This document shows positions 40,101-49,904 of a DNA stretch of 64,000 bases, piece after piece. Source of the stretch: Thereva unica (lineage: Eukaryota; Arthropoda; Insecta; Diptera; Therevidae); contig OX465286.1 in NCBI GenBank assembly GCA_949987705.1, forward strand, positions 7,913,445 to 7,977,444, read 5' to 3'. Every line of letters begins with the position of its first letter. The stretch's first letter is position 1. Under the pieces are notes generated by a model. The model saw nothing but the letters and a program-made list of their open reading frames with translations. It was not told where the DNA came from and did no database searches. The translations under genes and the position numbers were made by a program.

Positions 40101-42240
40101 ATAACCTTTTGACTTCAAAAACCCAAAAACTCGAAACTTTATCACCACATAACCTCAAAACCCGACCCGAAACAATGACACGTATCTCTTTCGTTAGAAA
40201 ATCGCAGAAAATGAACTCTTAATTAAAGAATTGTAAGCCTTATTTCGTTCAAACCTGATAACTTTCAAACCCCTCAACCCTATACCCCGTTAACACGAAA
40301 ACCCTACAACTCCGTAACCATGTAACCTTAAAACCCGACGAAAAAGAGGCACATGCATCTCTGACGTCAGAAAATCGCACTAAATTAGCTGTTGATCAAA
40401 GTTTTGTAGGTCTCATCTTGTTCAAACTATAAAGCCCCTTAACCTCTTAAGCAAAATCTTATTAAAAAGAAATTATAAAAATCTGAATTAAGCTAATTTT
40501 TTTTAAATTGCTAAATGTAAACTCTGAATCTCAGTTTTTGCTGGTGTGTCGACATCCGGGGCAAATCCACGTGGTGACGGTGGGCAACGGAGTTGTTCCG
40601 TGATCCGGCAGAGTCCCCGGATCGCGGCGTTCACGCCGTCATGGTCGGCACTCGAAAAAGTACGATGCAGGGATTCCGAACCCCAGTATCGGCGGGTGGT
40701 TCGGGCGAGAAAGCAGTTGGTCTTTAAAAAGGGATACGCCAAACCAACACAAAAGAAAAGCGCTACGGCGATCATTCACCAATAAACGAACGCGTTATTA
40801 TTGTAAGACTTCAGAAGATTAAACAACCATTATATAGTTTTATAACTCCTATGAAAATCGTGAGAGGCAAGGGGACTCACGTAAATCAAGCACCTCGAAT
40901 AGTGAGAGGTAAGGGGACTCACGTAAATTAAGCACCCTAAGGGGAACAGAAGTCTTCTACGTCCACGTCCTTGTTCCTGGGGATGGTTGAACGTAGGCTT
41001 TTAATTTATAGCTCATCCGGCGATTTTTTGGCGTCTTAGATGGGTCTCTCTTTCGATGGTAGGGTTTGAAGGTTATTTAGTTACGTGATTATGGGATTTT
41101 TGGGTTAAGAGGGTGTAGGGTTGAGGGGTTAAGATGCTATAGGTTTTAAACTTAATGAGGTTTACAATACTTTGATCAACAGCTAATTTACTGCGATTTT
41201 CTGAAGTCAGAGATGCATGTACCTCTTTTTCGTCGGGTTTTAAGGTTACATGGTTACGGAGTTATAGGGTTTTCGTGTTAACGGGGTATAGGGTTGAGGG
41301 GTTTGAAAGTTATCAGGTTTGAACGAAATAAGGCTTATAATTCTTTAATTAAGAGCTCATTTTCTGCGATTTTCTAACGAAAGAGATACGTGTCATTTTT
41401 TCGGGTCGGGTTTTGAGGTTATGTGGTGATAAAGTTTCGAGTTTTTGGGTTTTTGAAGTCAAAAGGTTATGGAATCAAGGAATTTTCGGTGACCAGAATT
41501 TCCGGTGGTTAAAGATTCCACGAGTTGCTAAGTCTTGGGCTTAATTTTTAGGTTATGAAAAATCCTGACGTGATAGAGAAAAACTGGCTTTGGATTCGGT
41601 TTCAGCGACCCAAAAAACATATAATCCACGTAGTCTGGTCTAAGGAACCTTTCATTTTTTTTTGTGGTCCTGTGTAATTAACTTAGGAACTATGACATAT
41701 ACTTAAAAAATACACAACACATATGCGCTTACCTAACATTTTGTCTGGGCTCAAAAATGTTTGATAATGGTGCGTGCATGCCTCAATTAAATTTGTTGGT
41801 ATCATATTACGCAATAAATCGAACACAGCATCGCCGGCTACAACATTATTTTTTATATTTCCAAGATTATTATTATTATCATTATGAATTGGTCCACCAA
41901 AATTGCCTGGCTTAATAATTGTTACTAAAAAAATTCCAACAGCTACAGCAATTATTGTTGTACTAATATAGTAGACAACAGCCCTAAATCCCAATTTCTT
42001 GGTAATACTAAAATCTAATCTGCCAATTGCCGAAATTAGTGATGCTAGTATTAATGGTAAAATAAGTGCCTTGAGCATGCGCAAAAATATTTCACCAATA
42101 AAATTAATGTACATTATTTGACGAGTTGTGAATTTTTCATGACGTGTCTGACGTAGTATTATTCCAAGAATGATGCCCGAAACTGCGCTAATTATTGTTG
42201 CTATTGTAAGTATATTCTTTTTCAAACTATGCTTCCACAT
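31172..42240 (-). CDS. Eaat: Excitatory amino-acid transporter (SLC1 family)
   Basis: A Na+-coupled glutamate/aspartate transporter of the plasma membrane. Coding exons on the minus strand are 42240-41733, 35537-35357, 35283-35050, 34982-34788, 34728-34594 and 31319-31172: 466 residues with all phases consistent. Exon 1 encodes TM1-3 ([20 protein letters not shown]) and a short, Asn-rich extracellular loop. The transport core follows: [12 protein letters not shown] (hairpin 1 SSS motif, about 304-315), [10 protein letters not shown] (TM7 Na+ site, 341-350), [13 protein letters not shown] (hairpin 2, about 378-390) and [12 protein letters not shown] (TM8, substrate carboxylate Arg). The cytoplasmic tail is short. 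I cannot decide between Eaat1 and Eaat2 orthology. Introns 1 (6.2 kb) and 5 (3.3 kb) are full of transposons, while introns 2-4 are 65-73 bp. Confidence 0.95.
31611..32027. mobile_element. TIR element related to 11991-12732
   Basis: Ends TGCTTTCAGTAATGCAGTT and the inverse of ACTTTCAGTAATGCATAC, with TTTGCGCATATTTGCG subterminal motifs. It lies in transporter intron 5. Confidence 0.7.
32040..32330 (-). pseudogene. mariner-like transposase C-terminal scrap
   Basis: The minus strand encodes [19 protein letters not shown], the end of mariner-type transposases ('LWGYLKSKVYANKPKTIQEL'). The adjoining sequence CATCTAGACCTTTGGTATTT is shared with 61140-61180, so this is a repeated family. It is too short to function. 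Confidence 0.7.
32369..33350 (+). pseudogene. RTE-like LINE C-terminal fragment, split by a MITE
   Basis: Encodes [19 protein letters not shown] and [15 protein letters not shown], then [20 protein letters not shown], the C-terminus of RTE-type ORF2. After a 475-bp insertion at 32756 the reading resumes (GGAGGCCGAGGCTCCAATTG, 33285-33305). The central part is deleted and frameshifted. Confidence 0.75.
32756..33230. mobile_element. Deleted copy of the GGTCGTCC TIR family
   Basis: Ends GTGGTCGTCCATTAATAACG and the inverse of GGGGTTGTCCATAAATTACG, with AAA on both sides (32753-32755 and 33231-33233). It is inverted relative to the 1.3-kb copy at 55107-56406 and lacks most of the interior. It sits inside the RTE fragment. 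Confidence 0.85.
33440..33745 (-). mobile_element. Probable tRNA-derived SINE
   Basis: The minus strand begins with a tRNA-like head: A box TAGTCTAGGGGTAAGGCG (33722-33739) and B box GGGTTCGAATCCC (about 33684-33696). The anticodon arm pairs poorly (CCTGA / TCCAG), so it is not a working tRNA. A non-tRNA body follows towards 33440; the end is not defined. Confidence 0.55.
34120..34363. mobile_element. hAT-like MITE with perfect 8-bp duplication
   Basis: Flanked by CTTGTAGC at 34112-34119 and 34364-34371. Starts CAGGGTCGGTGCTTTCATAG and carries the family marks GTGCGAATGGTGCACTTG and GCGCAATATAGTATACTGC. It lies in transporter intron 5. Confidence 0.9.
35779..36647. mobile_element. TACCCCGTTTATGACTAGG element, second copy
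   Basis: Same TIRs as 17869-19144, in transporter intron 1. It contains nested element 35904-36341 but lacks the hAT-like insertion of the other copy, so the two copies supply each other's empty sites. Confidence 0.9.
35904..36341. mobile_element. Nested MITE, TIR TACCGAGTTTCCATGGGAG
   Basis: Ends TACCGAGTTTCCATGGGAGT and the inverse of TACTGAGTTTCCATGAGAGT, flanked by ATA on both sides. The empty site CCGCGTATATGAGGC is at 19003-19017. The subterminal GAGTTGAGTTGAGG motifs resemble those of its host element. Confidence 0.85.
36669..38106. mobile_element. GGTCGTCC TIR family, right-truncated and interrupted
   Basis: Left end GAGGTCGTCCATAAATTACG with a C15 tract nearby. The interior (TTGCGGTCGTAACCACAG, GAACTGCAGGAAAGGCC) matches 55250-55320, then resumes at about 37495 (AGCAAGATTTCATTTGAGAT) after an inserted segment. 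It is cut at 38107 by another element. Confidence 0.8.
37010..37494. mobile_element. hAT-like insertion of uncertain right end
   Basis: Starts CAGGGGCGGCGCTTTCATAG (37010), and a second left-end-like motif (AGGCTTTCATAGGTGCAAAT) is at 37403. The sequence between (37140-37395) is not shared with other copies. No matching 8-bp duplication was found, so the boundaries are tentative. Confidence 0.5.
38261..39335. mobile_element. 1.08-kb hAT-like element with 8-bp duplication
   Basis: Flanked by GTTCTAGA (38253-38260) and GTTCTAGG (39336-39343). Ends CAGGGCCGGCGTTCCG and the inverse of CAGGGGCGGCGCTTTCATAG. It has no transposase. It contains the palindromic MITE 38706-38917. Confidence 0.85.
38706..38917. 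mobile_element. Palindromic MITE (GTGCTGAAAGTCG family), nested
   Basis: CCCCTGTGCCGAAAGTCGAG to ACTCGACTTCCAGCA, with the usual GTGGAAATGCTAAGTTGAG spacer. It is inside the hAT-like element in transporter intron 1. Confidence 0.85.
39712..39843. mobile_element. Short MITE of the GTTACGTAAT/poly-C type
   Basis: AAAGCGTTACGCAACG at the left and TGCGTTACGTAATTTATGGA with GGCCCC at the right. Two C tracts (39751-39766 and 39801-39810) lie between. The left end is diverged. Confidence 0.55.
39895..41675. mobile_element. Foldback element with arms of about 560 bp
   Basis: Starts ACACAGGACCACAAAAAAAA and ends with the inverse. The arms (39895 to about 40450, and about 41110 to 41675) are about 95 percent identical by eye. 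Each arm contains a two-fold internal repeat (AACCCTATACCCCGTTAACA and related). The 650-bp centre contains a 42-bp direct repeat (40861 and 40903, AAGGGGACTCACGTAAAT). No coding motif was recognised. It lies in transporter intron 1, about 60 bp from exon 1. Confidence 0.85.
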
Positions 42241-43048
42241 TTTAATTATATGTTCTTAATTATTTATCTTGTATTATTATTTTTTTTTTTTTTTCAATCA
42301 AATCACAACTCAACTCAATCAAGATTTGAACAAACTGATCCGTTACAATAGACTAAGAGAGCTCCTTTTCTATATTGGTCAAGTGCAACTATAGTTTCAA
42401 AAATATATTAAAAATGTGCTAAGGTCAACTTTACCCATTAAACTGCGGACTAAGTTCAGTTTTCTATTTATTATTACTCCTTTAATACCGCGATACTATA
42501 AAAAAATTCTCACGGCCATGAAGGACACGTTCACGGACGGAATTCAACCACTTATAGCAAAGGACGTCTTGGACATATGTTATCGTTTTAGCACTGTGTT
42601 ATTTTACTTCCCAGAAATATCATTTATTAAATACTCTTTGATACATGTCAAACGGTTAATTACAAAAACGACATTTCAGCAGGGCTTTAATAGTTTGCAC
42701 CACCTTTGTGAATTTTCTAGTAGTATGTAGACTGCATACGTTAAGATATGGGAAAGGCGAAACGTTTTAGTGACAAAAAATTACACCGACGACACAGGGA
42801 ATTTATTATTGCCTGCTTATCGATCAAATGATATTAACTCTTTTTAGTTTTCGAAATGCATCTAAAATTCTATCAGTAGTAGGGTAGAATAGGGGTAATT
42901 ATAACGCTACCCTTTTCGCATTAAAATTTTATGCCAACATTGCTGCTCCGCAATATATGCTATGCAAAACGAAGGACATATACATAATAGATTCAGAGTA
43001 GCATATTTTTGGGGGTTGGTATTTTTATTTCGCTAATTTCTGTATAAC
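42241..43048. other. Upstream region of the transporter gene
   Basis: AT-rich DNA that should contain the promoter and 5' UTR (minus strand). No core promoter can be called. A 104-codon plus-strand frame (42416-42730) has no motif I recognise and is probably fortuitous. Confidence 0.45.
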
Positions 43049-43211
43049 GCCGCGTTTACATCCCAAAGTCAACGCGAAAGTGCACTTCGAAACTATTTTA
43101 TCGCACAGAAATTTGCATTATTTTTTCACTGTTGCACGAAAGTTCTGATTGATGTGCGATAAAAGAGCTTCAAAGTGCACTTTCACGTTGATTTTGGGAT
43201 GTAAACGCGGC
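43049..43211. mobile_element. 163-bp palindromic MITE, TIR GCCGCGTTTACATCCCAAA
   Basis: Arms of about 45 bp (GCCGCGTTTACATCCCAAA, then GTGCACTTCGAA) inverted around a short core that also holds TTTTATCGCAC / GTGCGATAAAA. Confidence 0.9.
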
Positions 43212-43480
43212 TTAAATGTCTCAAAGTGCTCGACGTTAATAAATCCACTGGCCCAGCCAAATATTTCCTCTATGGTAATTTCAAGAAATGTGCCTCATCT
43301 TTGGCTAAACCTCTGCGCAAACTTTTCGCCCTGTCATACTTCTCCAACTCTCTCTTATCCCAACTTTTGGAAACTAGCCCATGTTCAGCACATTCCCAAA
43401 AAAGAAGATGAATCCAGCGACCCTTTAAACTGCAGCCCAATAGCAATTACTTCTGTTCTCTCCAAAACCATTGAGTCAAT

Positions 43481-43880
43481 AGCCGTGTTTTTTTAATGAA
43501 CTATATAGTTCTTCCCCATACAAATCTGAAAACCCAGGTTTTATCGGGGTTTCTATCGAGGTTTTGGGAAATTTCTTAATTTGCATATTGCATACTTTCG
43601 GGGGTTGGTATGTTGCATACTTTCGGGAGTCGGAAAGACGTAATTTAAAAATAAAAACCACATGAAAGTGATGAGAGCAAATTTATAACAAATAATTGAT
43701 TTTTTAGAAACATATTTATTATTTTCTAGCGAGGATTTTGTGTAACAGTGTAAAAAATAGCACTTAACTTCCGTTTAATTTTGAAATTTTTAAGCATCGA
43801 AGTAGGCGCTTCATGAAATTTTGTCGTTTTTTTAATGAACTCGATGAAAGAACTATATAGTTCATTAAAAAAACACGGCT
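43481..43880. mobile_element. 400-bp MITE with AAT duplication
   Basis: Ends AGCCGTGTTTTTTTAATGAA and exact inverse, each followed by GAACTATATAGTTC. Flanked by AAT (43478-43480 and 43881-43883). Removal restores the LINE reading IES-IINRRLMK. Confidence 0.95.
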
Positions 43881-44227
43881 AATAATCAATAGAAGGCTGA
43901 TGAAACCCAGCGGGAAATGGAGTGCTCCAATAGCCATCTTTGAGCACTCCAAAAGGAGCTTACGGCGATCCCGTTCCCATACCAGTTCTATATACATGTT
44001 AATGCAGGGGAGCATACGTTTTTATGCTCCCAAAAACGCGTTGCTGGAGCATATTATAAAAAAGCTTTTTAAAAAAGAAATATTCATGGGCATGTGATTC
44101 GGTATCGAAAAGCTTTTATTTTGTTTATCTTTTGCAATTGCCTTCTTCTTTCTAAGCCCGAGAGTGGCTTTACCAAAGCAGTCCCCCAACTAAACTCTGT
44201 CAACTTCCAAAGCTGCTTGTCCTCCGT

Positions 44228-44410
44228 CATGGTACAATAATTACAAGGTAAGCTCATAAGGGCCCCGTAACGTCACTCAGATCTTAGTTCACAAAGGAAA
44301 AAAGCTCTCTCGTGACGTCACTCAGATCTTTTCTCATATAAAAATGGTAGAAGCTTTTCAAGATGGAAACAGAGCTTTTCCTTGCGAGCCTACCTTGTAT
44401 TATTGTACCG
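44228..44410. mobile_element. 183-bp hAT-like MITE, TIR GGTACAATAAT-ACAAGGTA
   Basis: Flanked by TCCTCCGT at 44220-44227 and 44411-44418 (perfect 8 bp). Inner inverted ends are GGTACAATAATTACAAGGTA and GGTACAATAATACAAGGTAG. It contains two CGTCACTCAGATCTT direct repeats. The empty site is in the uninterrupted copy near 61860. Confidence 0.85.
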
Positions 44411-44463
44411 GTCCTCCGTATCGAACGAGAGCCGGGCTATTTAGTATGCTAACGTCACATTTT

Positions 44464-47400
44464 CTTCTTCTTTCTTCTTTGATCCGTTAGCTGGCGGTCC
44501 GAGCAGGACGTCCCCGCAACGGATACGCTGCTGTCGGTGCCGCTGGGTCCCGAACTCTATTCACGATTCGCTTCCATTCTTCTCGGTTTTTGGCGGTGTC
44601 TCGAGCCTCGGTAACTGATAATCGTTGATTCTTTAAGTCACCCTCGATATTCTTCAACCAGGTTTTCTTCGGTGCCGATCGCTGTATTCTCCAGTCTGCA
44701 GGACGGTCTCGCCAGAGAAGTTCACGTGGCAAGCGGTTATCATCCATTCGGCAAACATGTCCAAACCACCGTAGTCGACGTTTTTGCATTTCTTCTTCGA
44801 TCAGTGTTTGCTGATCGCATCTTTGTCTGACAACCTCGTTTCGAAGGCGATCACGGAGTGAGACACGGAGGATCTGCCTCAAACATCGCATTTGGAAGAC
44901 CTCGAGCTTCTTAACGTCCGGTTTGAGCAGTGTCCACGTTTCAGATCCATAAAGAAGAATCGGAAGAATCAACGTTCGGTAAAGACGTAGTTTTGTTTTG
45001 ATGGAGATATTTGCTCGTTTCCATATGCACCACTTGAGCGAGGCGAATGTTGCTGTTGCCTGGCCGATACGGCTGTGAACGTCGGCCGTCGATGCTACTT
45101 TCGTTTCCTCAACCAATGATCCCAAATATTTGAACCTTGGAACTTGTTCGATTTGGGTTCCATCGAGGTGAACACTGGCTCTTGATCCATCCGTTGTGAG
45201 CACTTTGGTCTTTTCCGCATTGATTTTTAACCCGTATGATTGGGCGATGCGGGAAATATCGTATAAGATGTCCGTTGCTTCGGCATCCGTGTCGGCGAAA
45301 ACAGCGCTATCGTCGGCGAACATTAAGTCTGTTACGAAGTTGTTGTCGTCGTATTGAACTCCGAGTCGTCCACCGAATGCTTCACGCATAATCGCGTCGA
45401 TCACAACGTTGAAGAGAAGTGGCGAAGCGACGTCTCCCTGTCGGACACCCGTCTGAATCGGGAACTCCTCGGATAAGTCGTTTCGAATACGAACGCTGCT
45501 GGTTGAGCCATCGTACGACGCTTGGAGAAGTTGGATGATTCTCAATGGCACGTGTTCGGTTACCAAGACTCTCCACAAGCTGTTCCAATCGATGCAATCG
45601 AAAGCGGATTTGAAATCGATGAAAACGACGACAATTCGTTTGCCGCAACGAATTCTTTCTTCCATTAACTGACGGAGGGCGAATATTTGATCAATGCATC
45701 CTCGATGTGGTCTAAATCCCGCTTGTTCCTCCCGGCTCGTTTGCTCTCGATGTTTCTGCAGCCTCGATTGTATTATTTTCGTAAATACTTTACCGACGAT
45801 CGAAAGAAGGCTAATACCGCGATAATTCTTGCATTCCCGACTGTCGCCTTTCTTCAAAATTGGGACAACGATCGCTTTCTTCCATACCAAAGGGACACGA
45901 TCCGAATGCCATATGTGTGTTATGAGGACATGAAGTCGTTGTGATAAGACATCACCTCCAGCTTTGATCATCTCGGCGGTTACTTGGTCTATTCCCGGCG
46001 CTTTTCCATTTTTCAGCGATTTTATTGCTGTCTTCACCTCGATAATTGTTGGTTCGGTATCGAGAGACTGATTCATCGGCTGTTCGATAATCGGTGGTTC
46101 GGGTGCTGGACCTTGCGGCGGATCGTGGTTATACAGCTGGTGGAAGAATGCTCTCCACCGCTCCAGGCGTTCATGGGCAGAAGTCACAAAAGTTCCATCC
46201 GATTTTTTGATGTTGTCGTTTGTTGATGTTGTTTTGCCGCCTCACCGGCGGATTGTCTGGTACAGCGTCCGGTACTCGTGCCTCGACGCCGCTTTTTCCA
46301 TGTCGGCCGCAACGTTATTCCAGTACGCTTCTCGTTCCAATTTCATTTTCTGCCGAACTTCTTTGTTCAATCTTCGGTATTCCTCAAAGTCGACGTGTTT
46401 CATGCGCTTCCGCTGATCGACGAGGTCCAGACAGCTGTCCGAGATCCATGGCTGTGTCCGTTTACGGATAGTTGGACACAACTCCATTGCACACTCCACA
46501 ATAGACTCCGACAATTGCCTTTCTTCTACATCGATATCGTCCGGTATTGCGAGCGCCGCGAATTTGTTGGATAATGCCATTTGAAACTCTAGCCCGATGG
46601 CCGGGTCCCATAGGCACGCCCAATTTTTCTTGGCTGGTGGTGGCTCCGTTTTCTTCGCTCTTTGCAATCGCATCTGCAATTTCGCTCGAACAAGATAATG
46701 GTCCGATCCGCAATCGGGTCCACGCATTGCACGTACGTCTTTAAGCGTCGATCGGAATCTTGTGTTGATCAAAACGTAGTCTAACATCGCCGAGTCTTTG
46801 CCGGATGGATTTCGCCAGGTGAGTTGGTGTTTGAGTGGATGGCGGAAAATGCTGTTGCCAACGATCAAGTTGTTTGACGATGCGAATGAAAGCAGGCGTA
46901 AGCCGTTGTCATTAATTACTCCGTGTCCGAATTTGCCCATGGTTTCTTCCGAGCCGGTTCGATCTACTCCTGAATGTGCATTGAAATCCCCCGCGAGAAT
47001 TATTAATTCGGTTTGAGGTATCATATCCAGCGTCTGTTGAAGCTGATCGTAAAATTCGTCCTTGTTCGTGTCCGTGCTGGTCTTGGTTGGCGCATAAACG
47101 GATATGATATGGGTCTTGATCGTTCCACTGATGGTTATAACCGCCAAACGCTCGGATATCGGTTGGAATGCGATAACGCTGCTGGCAGCCCGTCGGTCGA
47201 CCATAAAGCCGACGCCGGCCTCTCTTTTCTCACCACCGGAATAGTAAAGCATCATCGTTTCGTCGATTGTTGGCGGGACGATTGTCAATATCCCGGATCC
47301 GGTAAGCCGTAGTTCCGATAGCGCAGCAATTGATATTTTGCATTTCAACAATTCCATTGCTATGATTTCCTTTTGACCAACGTGATGTCCTGTTCGTACA

Positions 47401-47650
47401 TTCCACGCAGCGAATTTTAATTCCCTTTTCGGTGTGACTAATTTGGGTGTTCGGCCAGTAACCCACTTCTCACCAGCGTCCCTGGTCCCCAGCGCTGGCG
47501 CATCGGCTGCCCCGGATGCAGTAGCATTATTTCGTGAATGGTTAGTTCGTGTATCCATGCGGTTTCTTGCCTAGTTTTTACGATCGACTCGGCAGGTCGA
47601 CAACCCTCCTCCTTTCACACACTGGGCTTGGGACCAGACGAAGGCGGAGT
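44464..47650 (-). mobile_element. Nearly intact RTE-like non-LTR retrotransposon
   Basis: 3187 bp, flanked by the perfect 9-bp duplication TCACATTTT (44455-44463 and 47651-47659). The 5' end is at 47650. The 3' end is a short AAGAAGAAAGAAGAAG-type microsatellite, as usual for RTE elements, rather than a poly-A tail. The host is the CCCAGYGGGAAA element, whose uninterrupted copy (61890-61925) gives the empty site. It appears full length. Confidence 0.92.
44487..47558 (-). CDS. RTE-like ORF2: endonuclease and reverse transcriptase, one in-frame TGA
   Basis: A single frame of about 1023 codons from ATG 47558 to a stop at 44487, broken only by one TGA (46244-46242, context TIRR-stop-GGKTTST). 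The N-terminal part is an APE-type endonuclease: LKFAAWNVRTGHH, SELRLTG, ILAGDFNAHSG, LTWRNPSG, GSDHYLVRAKL (catalytic Asn, Glu, Asp-Asn and Ser-Asp-His motifs present). The C-terminal part is RT: NGKAPGIDQVTAEMIKAGG, EQAGFRPHRGCIDQIFAL, VVFIDFKSAFDCIDW, GVRQGDVASPLLFNVVIDA and LMFADDSAVFADT (catalytic FADD), then the RTE C-terminal domain ending RPARTAS. All catalytic motifs look intact, which suggests recent activity. Whether the TGA is a mutation, a sequencing error or read through is not decidable here. Confidence 0.9.
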
Positions 47651-48534
47651 TCACATTTTATGGGCATGAAGATAATTGCCAGTTTTCTTTTTTTATATAA
47701 AATTTATGAAAACTCCAGGAAAGCTCCCCTGTGCATCGCTCCCAATTCCCCAATGGGAGGCTGATAAAATATATATAGAATCTGACCAAATTTTACACTA
47801 TAGTGCGGCAGTGTGACTTTGGAACGAGTAGATCTATTGGCGACCTTCTTGTCTGACCGAGCATCTCGACGAAAACATCCATTTGCTTCGGTGAATCTGG
47901 TCTGATTGCTCTAGGTATTTCCAAGGCTTTCGACAGAGTATGGAATCCCGCTCTGTTGGGTAAACTCCAATCTATTTGGTATCGACTCAGTTCTAAGGTA
48001 CTGGATTGAGCGTTTTCTTTCTGGTCGTTCAATTAAGGTAGTATTGGATGGCGTCGAATCCAACCCTCATTCCATCTCGGCCAGCGTTCCCCAAGGCTCA
48101 ATTCTCTCACCTGTCCTCTTTCTTATATTAATTAATAATCTGTCCTCAATCTCCTCCAACCCACTTCATAGTTTCGCCGATGACGGTAATCTGCGTTACT
48201 CCCACACCTTCGATAATACAAGCATGTGCCAGACCTTGTCTCGTAGACCGTGAACTCATGTCCAATTCTATTAACGGGGACATTGAGTTCATTCTTGCTT
48301 GGGGCCTCAATAATTGTGTCTTATCTCTACAAAAAACCTGCACCGCCCGTCCCTCTATCTTAGGGGGGCAAATAGAATGTAATGGCTGTCTTGTCCCATT
48401 TCTGAACATCCTAGGCGTAACCTCAATGGAATATCACATATTCCAAATCGCTAAAAAAGCTTACCAATGCCTGGGATTTCTCAAAAGATGCAATTTCAAA
48501 TTACTATGCTACTTTCTGGCGTTCGCATAAATGT

Positions 48535-49304
48535 GTTTGTGTAGGATTTAGCCATATATTTTAAGGCAATCTTTCACACACAGGTCGACAGCCAGCCGTG
48601 GCCTGAAAGTTTTCGCCACACCTCTCCGGCCGCCAGCTGGATGTGGCCTGCAGTCCAAGAAAACTGAAAAAATCTTTATATGAGTTGTTGCCATCAGATT
48701 ATGCCTGAAGATCTGAGGTGGTAGCACGTAAGTTGCTTCAATCGACCAACAACACTTGTATGAAGAGGTCGATTGAAATAACTTACGTGCTACCATCCCA
48801 GAACTTCTATTCAGTCTCAAGCCGCGAATTTACCGCACGAATTCCCGCCGTATCCAGTCGGACCTGAAAGCAAGGCGCGAAAACCATTAATTGTTGCATT
48901 CGCACTTGTTCGCGGGTGTTCACGGCGTGAGTCTGGAGCCGCCTAAGGCACAAACATATACTAGCGCAAAGGCGGTGACGGCGGCCGCCTGCGAGAGAAT
49001 TTCCCATACATTTTATTTTTCCGTGCCGCCTGTCCATTATGTCAGCAAATATGGTGGTCCGTGTATTTTAAAGGTTTTTCCAGTCACCAATCTGTTTGTG
49101 CCTTTAAAGTTTTCGTTGAGGTCATGTACTTCTATTAACACAACCTGCTATGCTAAACTGTCGTCTTCGCCTGTGTGTCTGTAGGGAATCATGACGTTAC
49201 CTGCACGCCACGGCCTGTCAGGCGGATACCTGAAGTCCTCATCTTCAGTGCCTGCAGATCTGTCCTGGCGGCGGCCTTCAAATCTTCTTACGTAATTAAT
49301 GGAC
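48535..49304. mobile_element. GGTCGTCC TIR family, left-truncated copy
   Basis: The interior (CCGTGGCCTGAAAGTTTTCG, GGCCGCCAGCTGGATGTGGC) parallels 55720-55800. The right end is TTACGTAATTAATGGACCAC. The palindrome 48717-48799 lies within it. Confidence 0.75.
48717..48799. repeat. 83-bp palindromic MITE
   Basis: GGTGGTAGCACGTAAGTTGC with AATCGACC, inverted around a short loop. A diverged copy is at 20155-20230 in MAPk-Ak2 intron 5. Confidence 0.85.
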
Positions 49305-49856
49305 CACCCTTAATAAATAATAGGACTTTGTATTCTAGGATCAATTATAGTCAGGTTGTACATTGAAATATTGGTTGATTTTGTTTAAAAGATTTTGATA
49401 CTTTTTTATAAATTAACGAAATTCCACAAACCTTTTGCAATCGTCTCGCGCTATATCCAGAGATACAAGACAATCCAGACTGTATTAAAAAAAAAAAAAA
49501 AATAAATAAAAAAATAAAATAAAAAAAACACCTAGCCAGCATCCATCAATGAAAGACCAACCGAGATTCTTTCTTCTGTATGAATTTTGCTCTTTCTTGT
49601 CGGACCTTTTCTATCATGTTAAACATCCAACTCTGTCTTCTTGCTGCTCACCTGTAAGATTGTGTACAGTTTTGTTCATTATTTTTCTTTGCTCTCCGCG
49701 GCAAATCTTCTTCTCTCTTCAATCTTAAACCTGCGATGTTCAATCACCGACCGAGTAAACGAGAAACTTAAGGTAAAAAAGAATGAATCTCTCGCCGCCT
49801 GACTAATCTTCAAAAATTTTTCTGTGTAGCATCTTATAGCCATCATTACACGTCTT

Positions 49857-49904
<48 letters not shown>

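Larger units (their letters stand above)
43906..47759. mobile_element. CCCAGYGGGAAA element carrying two insertions
   Basis: Left CCCAGCGGGAAATGGAGTGC, right CTCCCAATTCCCCAATGGG. Flanked in the LINE by GGCTGATGAAA and GGCTGATAAAA, an unusually long (11-12 bp) duplication. The hAT-like MITE at 44228 and the RTE at 44464 interrupt it. Confidence 0.85.
43212..48530 (+). mobile_element. Jockey/CR1-like LINE split by nested insertions
   Basis: 43212-43480 encodes VNKSTGPAKYFL, LAKPLRKLFALSY and VLSKTIESI. The text resumes at 43881-43905 (INRRLMK) and again at 47760-48530 (IESDQ, VPQGSILSPVLFLILINN, SFADDGNLRYS, LIFQIAKKAYQCLGFLKRC). Same family as 28490-30822. Frameshifts are frequent, so it is older than that copy. 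Confidence 0.85.

Noticed and set aside
40546..40785. Frame of 79 codons in the centre of the foldback element
   Set aside because: No transposase or other domain, and open frames exist on both strands, so coding is not supported.
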